DNA of 64,000 nucleotides from Dyella_A sp035685805 (lineage in GTDB: Bacteria > Pseudomonadota > Gammaproteobacteria > Xanthomonadales > Rhodanobacteraceae), in contig NZ_DASSAB010000017.1 of NCBI RefSeq assembly GCF_035685805.1, forward strand, positions 1 through 64,000, in the 5' to 3' direction. Shown here piece after piece: positions 10,895-21,211 of the stretch. Below the pieces are notes generated by a model that saw only the letters and a list, made by a program, of their open reading frames with translations, made no database searches and was not told the DNA's origin. Every line of letters begins with the position of its first letter. The stretch's first letter is position 1. Made by a program: the position numbers and the translations under genes.

Positions 10895-11431
10895 GTGCTG
10901 ATCGCGTTGAACAAGCCGTATGGCGTGCTGTGCCAGTTCACCGACCAGGCCGGCCGCCGCACCTTGGCCGATTACGTTGCGCAGAAAGGCGTCTACGCCG
11001 CCGGCCGTCTTGATCAGGACAGCGAGGGACTGCTGCTGCTCACCGATGACGGCGCCCTGGCGCACCGGCTCACCGACCCTGGGCACAAGCAGCCCAAGAC
11101 CTACCTGGTGCAGGTGGATGGCGCGATCACCGATGCGGCGATAGCCGCGCTGCGCCGCGGCGTGGCGCTGAAGGATGGCCCCACGCTGCCGGCCGGTGCC
11201 GAGCACGCTTGCGAACCGGACTGGCTGTGGCCGCGCGATCCGCCGGTGCGCTTTCGCCAGACGATCCCGACCAGCTGGTTGCGCCTCACGCTGCGCGAGG
11301 GCCGCAACCGGCAGGTGCGCCGGATGACCGCGGCGGTCGGCTTTCCCACCTTGCGACTGATTCGCGAACGGATCGGCGACCACGCGCTGGACGCACTGCC
11401 GCCGGGGCAGACCCGCGTGCTCACCGCCTGA
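10895..11431 (+). CDS. rluE: 23S rRNA pseudouridine synthase, RluE type
   Basis: A 178-aa RsuA-family pseudouridine synthase lacking the N-terminal S4 domain, as in RluE, which modifies U2457 of 23S rRNA. The catalytic Asp lies in GRLDQDSEGLLLL, and the family signatures LNKPYGVLCQFTD and LREGRNRQVRRMTA are intact. I prefer the GTG at 10895 because the family starts directly with the strand leading into LNKPYG. An upstream in-frame ATG (10853) lies inside the previous gene and would add only an arginine-rich stretch. No strong ribosome-binding site is visible, so translation may depend on the upstream gene. Confidence 0.92.
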   Translation: MLIALNKPYGVLCQFTDQAGRRTLADYVAQKGVYAAGRLDQDSEGLLLLTDDGALAHRLTDPGHKQPKTYLVQVDGAITDAAIAALRRGVALKDGPTLPAGAEHACEPDWLWPRDPPVRFRQTIPTSWLRLTLREGRNRQVRRMTAAVGFPTLRLIRERIGDHALDALPPGQTRVLTA

Positions 11432-11620
11432 TGCGGTACATGCGTAGCCGCCACGTGGCTGCTGCTTGTCAGGTCGCGGCGACGCAGCACCATGCCACGG
11501 CAGCGCCGGGCGACGCGCTCGAACCCGCCGCGTCGATGGAGGCGCGCCGCGCCGCCCTTGCTTTACTGATGCGCGCTGACGTCGCCCTGTCGCGCCTGGC
11601 GTAGTCTTGCCGGCCGGTCG

Positions 11621-12415
11621 CTAAGACTGCGGAGACAGGCCGAAAAACCTCTCTGCCGTGGCCGTGGTGTGCGCGGCGAGCGCCTCGAAGGACTCACCGC
11701 GATCACGAGCTATTTCTTCGGCGATGTGCCTCAGGTACATCGGCTCGTTGCGGCGGTGCGCAGGCAGCGGGCGCACGGTGCGCGGCAGCAGGTAGGGCGC
11801 ATCGGTCTCGATCATCAGCCGGTCCGCGGGAATGTCCCTGACCAGTTCGCGCAGATGGGTGCCGCGGCGCTCGTCGCAGATCCAGCCGGTGATACCGATG
11901 TGGCAGTCCAGCGCGAGATAGTCGCGCAGCGCCTCGGCGGTATCGGTAAAGCAGTGCACGACCACGGCCGGCACCTTGTCCCGGAAACGCCTGAGCAGCG
12001 CAAGGAAGTCCCCATGCGCGTCCCGCTGGTGCAGGAACAACGGCTTGCCCAGTTCGGCGGCGATCCGCAATTGCCGCTCGAACACCTGGCGCTGCACGTC
12101 CGGCGGCGAGTAGTTGCGGTGATAGTCCAGGCCGGTCTCGCCCACCGCACGCACCTGCGGATGCACGGCCAGCTCGCGCAGCAGCGCGTCGGTGGCGTCG
12201 TCGTAGTCCACCGCATGATGTGGATGCACGCCGGCCGTGGCGTAGAGCACGCCAGGATGGGCCTGCGCCACGGCCAACGCGTCACGGCTGGCAGGGCCAC
12301 TGGCGCCGGTCACCACCATCCGCGCCACGCCGTGTGCCTGCGCGCGCGCCAGCACGGCGTCGAAGTCATGGGCGAAGGATTCGTGGGTGAGGTTGGCGCC
12401 GATGTCGAGCAGCAT
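11621..12415 (-). CDS. tatD: TatD family metal-dependent DNase
   Basis: A 264-aa TIM-barrel hydrolase of the TatD family, a 3'-5' exonuclease/quality-control enzyme. It follows the TatD branch closely (not YcfH or YjjV): it opens with DIGANLTHESF in place of the HxH motif, and later has AGVHPHH, GETGLDYHRN, GITGWICDERRG, IETDAPYLLPR and RRNEP. The start at 12415 matches the family N-terminus; an extension to 12478 does not. In many genomes tatD lies next to tatABC. Here it is some 50 kb from tatA/tatB at the right edge, so that linkage has been lost. Confidence 0.93.
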   Translation of the reverse strand: MLLDIGANLTHESFAHDFDAVLARAQAHGVARMVVTGASGPASRDALAVAQAHPGVLYATAGVHPHHAVDYDDATDALLRELAVHPQVRAVGETGLDYHRNYSPPDVQRQVFERQLRIAAELGKPLFLHQRDAHGDFLALLRRFRDKVPAVVVHCFTDTAEALRDYLALDCHIGITGWICDERRGTHLRELVRDIPADRLMIETDAPYLLPRTVRPLPAHRRNEPMYLRHIAEEIARDRGESFEALAAHTTATAERFFGLSPQS

Positions 12416-12552
12416 CGCGATTCCTGGGACAGGCAAATACCCGGATTGTCGCAAGCTCCCGCGCGCGTGGCGATGCACACGCCATAACGCGCGCGCACCG
12501 CTTTACCCCATAGGCATCTTTCGCGTTGACCGTTTGCGGCGGTGCTCCCTAG

Positions 12553-12568
12553 TGTGACCGCGGTCACT
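12553..12568 (+). promoter_or_regulatory. CRP/Clp-like binding site upstream of the M4 protease
   Basis: TGTGA-CCGCGG-TCACT matches the CRP-family consensus TGTGA-N6-TCACA at 9 of 10 positions and contains a perfect 14-bp palindrome (12554-12567). Its centre is about 104 bp before the protease ATG. In Xanthomonas the CRP homologue Clp activates extracellular protease genes through sites of this form. Its action here is inferred. Confidence 0.6.
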
Positions 12569-12664
12569 ATCTCTCCGGGGGGGAAGGCAGTGACCGCACG
12601 CTCCGGTTGCGTGCCCGGCCCAAGGTCGGGGCGCCCGGTTCCGAATCCGTTGGGGGACATTTCC

Positions 12665-14263
12665 ATGCTTCAGAAGAAACTCATTGGCGCCATGCTGGCC
12701 GTGCTCGGCGTGGCCGGTACGTCCGTTGCCGGCGCCGCCGGCATCAGCCATATCGAGGCCGGCCGCCTGGGCCGCCTGTCGGCCGCGCCGCTGGCTAGTC
12801 GCCTCGGCCTGGGTGCCAATACCAGCCTGATCCGGCGCGAGGCCCTCGCCACCCATCGCGGGACGGTGAAAACGCGCGAGCAGCAGACTTTCCGGGGCGT
12901 GCCCGTGTACGGCAGCCACCTGGTGGTGGAGCGCGATCGCGCCGGCAACGTGCTGGCGGTCAAGGGCCAGGCGCAACGCGACCCGGGCAAGCAGCTCGCC
13001 TCGGTCGCTCCGCGGCTCACCGCAGTGCAGGCGCAGGCCGCCCTGAAGCGACACATGGGCCAGCTCGCCACGCCGGGTGTGCGCAATGGCGAGGCCACGC
13101 TGTTCGTCTATCCCAAGGCCGGCGGCGCCGTCACGCTCGCCTACCGCACCTCCTACCTGGTGCCGGTGAAGGGCCACATGTCGCGGCCGACCGCGATCGT
13201 CGATGCCAACACCGGCGCGGTGATCCGCCAGTGGGAAGGCCTCACCACCGGCCGCCTGCCGCCCGGCGGCAGTACCGCACCGGTGGACGTGCTGGCCACG
13301 GGTCCCGGTGGCAACGAGCTTACGGGCGCGTATTTCTACGATGGCTCCGGCCCGGGGCTGGAGAAGCTCGACGCGCAGAAGTCGGGCAGCACCTGCTACC
13401 TCAAGAACGGCGACGTCGCGACCTACAACCTCGCCGGCGGCCAGCGCGTGGTGCAGTGGTCGTTCGGCTGCGTCGGCAGCGACCCCTCGCGTTACGTCAG
13501 CAGCGGTGATGCCATCAACGGGGCGTACTCGGCGATCAACGACGCCCATCACTTCGGTGGCGTCGTGCAGAACATGTATCGCGACTGGTTCGCGGAGCCC
13601 GCGCTGACCACCGACGGCAGCACCCCGATGCAGCTGTCGATGTGGGTGCACTACGGCACCAACTACGAGAACGCGTTCTGGGACGGCCGTGAAATGGTGT
13701 TCGGCGATGGCGATCAGTATTTCTATCCGTTCGTGGTGCTGGACATCACCGGGCACGAGATCAGCCACGGTTTCACCGAGCAGCATGCCGGGCTGGAATA
13801 CACCGCGCAGTCCGGCGGCATGAACGAGGCGTTCTCGGACATGGCCGGCGAGGCAGTGAAGTTCTACGACCGCGGCAGCAATGACTTCATGACCGGTGCC
13901 GACATCGTCAAGCCAGCCACCGTGCCGCTGCTGGGCCTGGCCGCGCTGCGCGACATGTGCACGCCCAGCAACGATGGGTACTCGATCGACACGGCTTCCC
14001 AGTACTACAGCGGCATCGACGTGCACTACTCCAGCGGCGTCTACAACCGCGCGTTCTGCACCCTGGCCAGGACCGCCGGCTGGGATACGCGCAAGGCGTT
14101 CGAGGTGTTCCACGATGCCAACGCCCTGTACTGGGGTCCGAACGAGACCTTCAACAGCGGCGCTTGCGGCGTGGAATCGGCGGCCAGTGACCGCAGCTAT
14201 CCGGTCGCCGACGTCACCGCGGCGTTCACTGCCGTCGGCGTGAGCTGCACGACCGCGCGATAA
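12665..14263 (+). CDS. Secreted M4 family zinc metalloprotease (thermolysin/pseudolysin-like)
   Basis: A 532-aa preproenzyme. It has a signal peptide (about residues 1-25), an FTP/PepSY propeptide (about 40-200) containing QQTFRGVPVYGSHLVVE, and a mature M4 domain. Zinc ligands are the two histidines of HEISH (about residues 363-367) and the Glu of GGMNEAFSD about 20 residues later. A further catalytic His is likely in DVHYSSGVYNRAF. Cysteines in the mature part suggest disulfides. The ATG at 12665 has GGGGGA upstream. Enzymes of this kind in gammaproteobacteria leave the cell through type II secretion, and a complete T2SS lies 4 kb downstream. A CRP/Clp-like palindrome precedes the gene. Confidence 0.94.
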   Translation: MLQKKLIGAMLAVLGVAGTSVAGAAGISHIEAGRLGRLSAAPLASRLGLGANTSLIRREALATHRGTVKTREQQTFRGVPVYGSHLVVERDRAGNVLAVKGQAQRDPGKQLASVAPRLTAVQAQAALKRHMGQLATPGVRNGEATLFVYPKAGGAVTLAYRTSYLVPVKGHMSRPTAIVDANTGAVIRQWEGLTTGRLPPGGSTAPVDVLATGPGGNELTGAYFYDGSGPGLEKLDAQKSGSTCYLKNGDVATYNLAGGQRVVQWSFGCVGSDPSRYVSSGDAINGAYSAINDAHHFGGVVQNMYRDWFAEPALTTDGSTPMQLSMWVHYGTNYENAFWDGREMVFGDGDQYFYPFVVLDITGHEISHGFTEQHAGLEYTAQSGGMNEAFSDMAGEAVKFYDRGSNDFMTGADIVKPATVPLLGLAALRDMCTPSNDGYSIDTASQYYSGIDVHYSSGVYNRAFCTLARTAGWDTRKAFEVFHDANALYWGPNETFNSGACGVESAASDRSYPVADVTAAFTAVGVSCTTAR

Positions 14264-14283
14264 GCGCTCCCGCCAATCAGGTC

Positions 14284-14343
14284 CGCCGGCTTCGGCCGGC
14301 GACCCACCCCATTCAATGACCGCCCGTCGACGACGGGCCGGTC
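14284..14343 (+). other. Two hairpins between the M4 protease and the adhesin
   Basis: The first stem, CGCCGGC-TTCG-GCCGGCG (14284-14301), has a stable TTCG tetraloop. The second (14318-14343) pairs GACCGCCCGTC with GACGGGCCGGTC around one bulge and ends a few bases before the adhesin's GAGGA. Neither has a T-tract, so they may be leader structures and not terminators. Confidence 0.5.
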
Positions 14344-14361
14344 GGCTGCGAGGAATTTTCC

Positions 14362-16617
14362 ATGAACAAGATCTATCGCAAGGTGTGGAACCGCGCTCTT
14401 GGCGCGGTCGTGGTGGCCAGCGAGCTGGCGCGCTCCGGCGGCAAGGGGCCGCGTCGCCAGCGGCTTGCTGCGGCGGTCGGCGCCGTGCTCGTCGGCAGCG
14501 TGCTCGGCATCGCACCGGTCGGCGGCCTGCACGCCCAGCAGGCGCCCGACGCCTGCGTACTCGCTTCGGGTTCGCAGACCGTCCCGACCGATGATGACAC
14601 CGTGTCGTGCGGCAGCAACCAGACCGTGACCGGCACCGGCGCCACCGCGCTGGGGGCCAATGCGGTGGCTACTGGCTTGCAGGCGCTCGCGCTGGGCCAG
14701 GGCAGCAATGCGCTGGCCGACTACACCACCGCGCTGGGCGGCGTGTACACGGTGGACGGCGTGGCCTACGCCACCGAAGCCAGCGGCATCGGCGCCAGCG
14801 CCTTCGGCGCAGGCGCGGGCGCGGACGGTGCCAACAGTGCTGCGGTCGGCGCGCTCTCCTACGCCACCGGCGACAACGCCTTCGCGGGCGGCTACAACGC
14901 GGGTGCCGACGGCTACAACAGCGTGGCGCTGGGTGCCAACGCGCAGGCGTCCGACCGCGGCAGCATCGCCATCGGTGGTGGCGATCCCGATCCGGACAAC
15001 GGCTTCCTGGCGACCGAAGCCACCGGTGAGGGTGCCATTGCGCTCGGTTCCGTGGCTGCGGCCGAAGGGCGCGGTGCCATGGCGCTCGGCTACCAGTCTG
15101 CGGGCATCGGCGACAACGCCACCTCGGTCGGCAACGGTGCTTTCTCGATCGGCGCAGGCGCCACGTCGCTGGGCGGCGCCGCCTACTCCGGGGCGGATTC
15201 GGCCACGGCGCTCGGCACCAATGCCGTTGCCACCGGCCTCAGTGCCACCGCGCTCGGCGCCGACAGCGCCGCGGACGGCAGCTATGCCGTGGGAATCGGC
15301 AGCCAGGACTCCAATGGTTACGGCGGCGCGACCACCCAGCAGTCGGTGGCCATCGGTTTCAACAGCGGCACGCTGGGTACGGCGGCCACGGCCGTGGGTG
15401 GCTACAGCGTCGCGGTCGGCTTCCTTTCCACCGGGCTCGGCTACAGCGCAACCGCAGTAGGCGATTTCTCCCTCGCTGCGGGCGTGGGAGCGACCACCAA
15501 TGGTGCCGATTCAGTGGCACTGGGTGACGCCGCACAAGCGGACGCGGATTACAGCGTCGCTCTCGGCGCAGGCTCCTACGCCGATCAGGCCAACACGGTG
15601 TCTGTGGGCGACGTCGGCCTCGAGCGCCGGATCGTCAACGTCGCCGCCGGTGTGGATGGCACTGACGCGGTGAACATGGATCAGCTGGCGGCGTACGGGA
15701 TCCGGATCGACGACATCCAGGCACAACTGGATGCCCTCGCCGACGCGGCGATCACCAATGAATATGCTGCTATCGACGGCGCAGGTGATGGCAGCGATCC
15801 GGCCTCGGTAGGCACCGGCAGCAAGGCCGTGGCGATCGGCTCCAACGCCCAGGCCGATGGTGACCACGGCACTGCCGTGGGCGGCGACAGTTATGCAGCC
15901 GGTCCCAATGACACCGCCATCGGTGGCAATGCGAAGGTCAACGCCGACGGCAGCACGGCCGTGGGTGCCAACAGCACCATCGCAGCCAACGCGACCAACG
16001 CCGTGGCGGTGGGCGAGAGTGCATCGGTGAGCGCACCCTCGGGTACGGCGGTGGGCCAGGGTGCGTCGGTGACGGCGGCCAACGCGGTGGCCCTGGGCCA
16101 GGGCTCGGTGGCCAATCGTGCCAATACCGTGTCCGTGGGTACGGCAGCCAGCCAGCGCCAGATCACCAACGTGGCGGCCGGCACGCAGGCAACGGATGCA
16201 GCCAACGTCGGCCAGGTCGACGAGGCGCTCGCCACCGCCAAGACGTATGCCGATGCCGGTGACGTGCAGACGCTGAGCGCGGCCAAGGCCTATGCAGACC
16301 AGAAGTTCCTCTCCACCGGCGTGAGCCAGGCTGACTTCAACAGCTTCCGCAACGACGTCAACGATCGCTTCCGCACCGTCGATCGCCGGCTGGACCAGGT
16401 CGGTGCGATGGGCGCGGCCATGTCGCAGATGGCCTTCAGCACGCAGGGCATCAACCAGCCGAACCGTCTCGGCGTGGGCGTCGGCGGCTACGGCGAGCGC
16501 GCCGCGCTGGCCGTGGGCTACTCGCGCCAGGTGGCACCTAACGCCAATGTCACCTTTGGTGGCGCGGTGAGCGGCGGCCAGGGCAGCGCAGGCGTGGGTC
16601 TGGGCATCGGCTGGTAA
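14362..16617 (+). CDS. Trimeric autotransporter adhesin (YadA-like)
   Basis: A 751-aa type Vc adhesin exposed on the outer membrane. An extended signal peptide begins MNKIYRKVWNRALGAVVVAS, with cleavage likely near residue 58. A long head (about 75-410) consists of the ~14-residue left-handed beta-roll repeats typical of YadA, such as ATALGANAVATG and SVAIGFNSG. A neck (NTVSVGDVGLERRIVNVAAG), a second short head (about 475-585) and a second neck (NTVSVGTAASQRQITNVAAG) follow. The C-terminal anchor of about 80 residues forms the 12-stranded trimeric barrel and ends in GIGW. Two cysteines near the mature N-terminus are unusual for this family. GAGGA precedes the ATG. A role in attachment or biofilm is the family norm. 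Confidence 0.95.
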   Translation: MNKIYRKVWNRALGAVVVASELARSGGKGPRRQRLAAAVGAVLVGSVLGIAPVGGLHAQQAPDACVLASGSQTVPTDDDTVSCGSNQTVTGTGATALGANAVATGLQALALGQGSNALADYTTALGGVYTVDGVAYATEASGIGASAFGAGAGADGANSAAVGALSYATGDNAFAGGYNAGADGYNSVALGANAQASDRGSIAIGGGDPDPDNGFLATEATGEGAIALGSVAAAEGRGAMALGYQSAGIGDNATSVGNGAFSIGAGATSLGGAAYSGADSATALGTNAVATGLSATALGADSAADGSYAVGIGSQDSNGYGGATTQQSVAIGFNSGTLGTAATAVGGYSVAVGFLSTGLGYSATAVGDFSLAAGVGATTNGADSVALGDAAQADADYSVALGAGSYADQANTVSVGDVGLERRIVNVAAGVDGTDAVNMDQLAAYGIRIDDIQAQLDALADAAITNEYAAIDGAGDGSDPASVGTGSKAVAIGSNAQADGDHGTAVGGDSYAAGPNDTAIGGNAKVNADGSTAVGANSTIAANATNAVAVGESASVSAPSGTAVGQGASVTAANAVALGQGSVANRANTVSVGTAASQRQITNVAAGTQATDAANVGQVDEALATAKTYADAGDVQTLSAAKAYADQKFLSTGVSQADFNSFRNDVNDRFRTVDRRLDQVGAMGAAMSQMAFSTQGINQPNRLGVGVGGYGERAALAVGYSRQVAPNANVTFGGAVSGGQGSAGVGLGIGW

Positions 16618-16643
16618 ACCGCCGCCGTAACGCCCATACGGGC

Positions 16644-16683
16644 AGCAGGCCGGTATCCGTGAGGATATCGGCCTGCTCGTTTG
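16644..16683 (+). terminator. Terminator after the trimeric autotransporter
   Basis: A long stem (AGCAGGCCG, G·T wobble, TATCC; loop GTGA; GGATA, CGGCCTGCT) is followed by CGTTT. It lies 27 bp after the adhesin stop and separates it from the T2SS operon. Confidence 0.8.
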
Positions 16684-16807
16684 TGAACCCTGTCCGGCCG
16701 ATCGCCTGCCGCGACAGGCCGAATGTGCTAACAATGCCGCCCTTGGTTGGCGCGGGGGCAACGACCGGACACGCAATCGGCGCAATGGAGTCAATCGGGG
16801 TGGGTGT

Positions 16808-18541
<1,734 letters not shown>

Positions 18542-18542
18542 C

Positions 18543-19760
18543 GTGGCGCAGTTCCGCTATCGCGCCGTCAGCGATGCTGGCGACATGCTGCAGGGTCAGA
18601 TGGAGGCCGCATCGGTCGAGGACGTGATCGCCCGTCTGCAGGACCAGGGCCACACGCCGCTGGAGGCGCAGGCGGCCGACGCGGCCGACGGCGGCAGCGG
18701 CCTGGCCGCGCTGTTCGCGCGGGGCCCGTTCACCGGCGACCAGCTCGCGCAGTTCACCCACCAGCTCGCCACCTTGCTGGGCGCCGGCCAGCCGCTGGAC
18801 CGGGCGCTCGGCATCCTGCTGGAGCTGCCCGAGGGCGAGCGGGCGAAGAAGCTGATCGAGCGCGTGCGCGACCGCGTGCGCGGTGGCACCACGCTGTCGC
18901 AGGCGCTGGACGAGGAGCACGGCGTGTTCCCCAAGCTCTACGTGTCGCTGGTGCGCGCGGGCGAGGCGGGCGGTTCGCTGGAGGAGACGCTGCGCCGGTT
19001 GGCCGATTATCTGGAGCGCGCCCAGCAGCTGCGCGGCAGCATCGTCAATGCGCTGATCTATCCGGCCTTCCTGCTGGTCGGCGTGCTCGGCTCGCTGGTG
19101 CTGCTGCTGGCCTACGTGGTGCCGCAGTTCGTGCCGATCTTCCAGGACATGCAGGTGCCGATTCCGCTGATCACCCAGGCGGTGCTCGGGCTGGGCAACC
19201 TGATCCAGGGCTGGTGGTGGCTGATCGCGCTGGTGCTGGTCGGCGGGGCGTTGCTGTGGCGTGCGCGCCTGCGCGACCCGGACGCGCGGCTGGCATGGCA
19301 CGCGAAGCTGCTCGGCATGCGCCTGATCGGTCCGCTGCTGCTGAAAGTGGAAACCGCACGCATCGCCCGCACGCTGGGCACGCTGCTGAAGAACGGCGTG
19401 CCGTTGCTGTCCTCGCTCACCATCGCCCGCCAGGTCACTGCCAATCGTGCGCTCGACGCTGCGCTCGCCAGCGCCGCCGAGCAGGTCAAGGGTGGCGCGG
19501 GTCTCGGTTTTGCGCTGTCGCAGGCGCAGCGTTTCCCGCGGCTCGCGCTGCAGATGGTGCAGGTGGGCGAAGAGGCCGGCCAGCTCGACACCATGCTGCT
19601 GAAGGTGGCCGACACCTTCGAGCTGGAGAGTCGCCGCGCGATCGACCGCCTGCTCGCCGCGCTGGTGCCGGCACTGACCATCGTGATGACGGTGATGGTG
19701 GCCTTCATCATGGCCGCGATCCTGCTGCCGCTGCTCAGCCTCACCAGCAACATCCAGTAG
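18543..19760 (+). CDS. gspF: Type II secretion inner-membrane platform protein GspF
   Basis: A 405-aa polytopic protein at the base of the pseudopilus. It has two homologous GspF domains: the first about 70-190 (FTHQLATLLGAGQPLDRAL), the second about 270-395 (KVETARIARTLGTLLKNGVPLLSSL). Transmembrane helices lie near residues 170-195, 215-240 and 375-400. The N-terminal QFRYRAVSDAGD is the usual opening. It starts with GTG one base after the gspE stop, so it relies on coupled translation. Confidence 0.96.
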   Translation: MAQFRYRAVSDAGDMLQGQMEAASVEDVIARLQDQGHTPLEAQAADAADGGSGLAALFARGPFTGDQLAQFTHQLATLLGAGQPLDRALGILLELPEGERAKKLIERVRDRVRGGTTLSQALDEEHGVFPKLYVSLVRAGEAGGSLEETLRRLADYLERAQQLRGSIVNALIYPAFLLVGVLGSLVLLLAYVVPQFVPIFQDMQVPIPLITQAVLGLGNLIQGWWWLIALVLVGGALLWRARLRDPDARLAWHAKLLGMRLIGPLLLKVETARIARTLGTLLKNGVPLLSSLTIARQVTANRALDAALASAAEQVKGGAGLGFALSQAQRFPRLALQMVQVGEEAGQLDTMLLKVADTFELESRRAIDRLLAALVPALTIVMTVMVAFIMAAILLPLLSLTSNIQ

Positions 19761-19812
19761 CCGCGCATCGCGTTCTCCCGGTTCCGTTTCCCGTACGACA
19801 AGAGGTCATCCC

Positions 19813-20238
19813 ATGCAATCCCGATCGCTCCCCTCACCGCGCCGCAGCGCCGGTTTCACCCTGCTCGAGATGCTCGCCGTGATCGTGCTGATCGGCATCA
19901 TCGGCGCGGTGGTCGTGACCCAGGTCGGCAAGAACGTGGACAAGGGCAAGTACGGCGCGGGCAAGGCCCAGCTCACCACGCTCAGCCAGAAGGTGGAGAA
20001 CTACGCGCTCGACAACGGCACGCCGCCGCGCCAGCTGCAGGATCTGGCCAGCAAGCCGGCCAACGCAGCCAACTGGCAGGGGCCCTACGCCAAGGGGTCC
20101 GACCTGAAGGACCCGTGGGGCCACGCCTTCGGCTACAAGTATCCCGGCGAGCACGGCAGCTTCGACCTGATCTTCTACGGGCAGGACGGCCAGCCCGGCG
20201 GCGAGGGCTTCAACAAGGACGCGGGCAACTGGGAGTGA
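19813..20238 (+). CDS. gspG: Major pseudopilin GspG
   Basis: A 141-aa type IV prepilin-like protein and main subunit of the T2SS pseudopilus. The leader is cut by prepilin peptidase in the motif AGFTLLEML (Glu at +5), followed by the hydrophobic helix VIVLIGIIGAVVV. The C-terminal GspG signature is present: WQGPYAKG, DPWGHAFGYKYPGEHG and the calcium-site loop DGQPGGEGFNKD ending in GNWE. The cognate prepilin peptidase (GspO/PilD) is not in this window. Confidence 0.97.
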   Translation: MQSRSLPSPRRSAGFTLLEMLAVIVLIGIIGAVVVTQVGKNVDKGKYGAGKAQLTTLSQKVENYALDNGTPPRQLQDLASKPANAANWQGPYAKGSDLKDPWGHAFGYKYPGEHGSFDLIFYGQDGQPGGEGFNKDAGNWE

Positions 20239-20270
20239 TGGGCTCCCGCAGCGGGTACTGAGGTGTAACG

Positions 20271-20759
20271 GTGTGCATCATGCAAGCCGCTGCCACGGTC
20301 CGTGCCGGTCGCGCAGGCGGCCGGCACGCGGGCGGTTTCACCCTGTTCGAGATGCTGGCGGTGATCCTGCTGATCGGCATTGCGGCCGCGGCGGTGTCGG
20401 TGTCGGTATCACAGGGGCTGGGCAGCGCACGGGTCAGCGCCGCCAGCGGCGAGCTGGCCGCGGCGCTGCGAGCTACCCGTGCCAAGGCAATCGTGCAGCA
20501 GTCGGAAACGCATTTCGACGTGGACACCCGCGCGGCCACCTACCGCGCCGCCGACGGGCGCAGCGTGGCGCTGCCCGGTGGCATGAGCGTCAGCATCACC
20601 AGCGCGAAGGAGGACCAGGTCGACCGCTCCACCGGGCGCATCCGGTTCTTCCCCGACGGCAGCTCCACCGGCGGTCACGTCACGCTGCAGCAAGGCAAGC
20701 GGCAGTGGCGGGTGAACGTGGCATGGCTCACCGGTGCGGTAAGCGTGGAGCAGCCATGA
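20271..20759 (+). CDS. gspH: Minor pseudopilin GspH
   Basis: A 162-aa prepilin-like protein with processing site GGFTLFEMLAVILLIG (Glu at +5) and a GspH-type beta domain (AKAIVQQSETHFDVD, then FFPDGSSTGGHVTLQ). I favour the GTG at 20271, correctly spaced from GAGGT. The ATG at 20280 is the alternative and changes only the leader. The stop overlaps the gspI start as ATGA. Confidence 0.93.
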   Translation: MCIMQAAATVRAGRAGGRHAGGFTLFEMLAVILLIGIAAAAVSVSVSQGLGSARVSAASGELAAALRATRAKAIVQQSETHFDVDTRAATYRAADGRSVALPGGMSVSITSAKEDQVDRSTGRIRFFPDGSSTGGHVTLQQGKRQWRVNVAWLTGAVSVEQP

Positions 20760-21211
20760 GCCGGGGCCGGGTCCAGCGTCTCGCCGCGGCGACGCGCAGC
20801 GGGCAACGCGGCTTCAGCCTGATCGAGGTGATCGCTGCGCTGCTGCTGCTGGCGATCACCTTCACCGCGCTGATGAAGGTTGCCGGCGGTGCGATCGGGC
20901 TGACCCAGCGGGCGGCCCAGCGAAGCGAGGCGGCCATGTGGGCGCACAGCCTGCTGGACAGCGCTTTTGTCACCGAGCCGGTGCGTCCGGGCACGCGCTC
21001 GGGTGCCTTCGACAAGAGGTTCCACTGGCAGTTGCAGGTGACCCCCTGGAGCGCGTCGGGCAAACCTTCGCCGAACGCCGCGCTGCAGCTGTACCAGCTC
21101 GACCTGGACGTGATGTGGCAAGGCGGCGGACACGACTACAGCGCGCACTTCCGTACCCTGCGGCTGGCCAGCGCGCCCGCCGGCGCTGCGCCGGGCGGGG
21201 TGGGGCCATGA
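20756..21211 (+). CDS. gspI: Minor pseudopilin GspI
   Basis: A 151-aa prepilin-like protein, part of the I-J-K tip complex. The processing site is RGFSLIEVIAALLLLAI with Glu at +5. The remainder includes AHSLLDSAF and FHWQLQVTPW, the weakly conserved GspI pattern. The start codon lies in an ATGA overlap with gspH and the stop in an ATGA overlap with gspJ. Confidence 0.93.
   Translation: MSRGRVQRLAAATRSGQRGFSLIEVIAALLLLAITFTALMKVAGGAIGLTQRAAQRSEAAMWAHSLLDSAFVTEPVRPGTRSGAFDKRFHWQLQVTPWSASGKPSPNAALQLYQLDLDVMWQGGGHDYSAHFRTLRLASAPAGAAPGGVGP

Noticed and set aside
11432..11620. Possible small gene or RNA between rluE and tatD
   Set aside because: No start with a ribosome-binding site, no signal peptide and no stable hairpin with a T-tract was found.
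14636..16200. Internal repeats in the adhesin gene as a DNA satellite
   Set aside because: The periodicity is that of the ~14-residue YadA head repeat and is explained by the protein.
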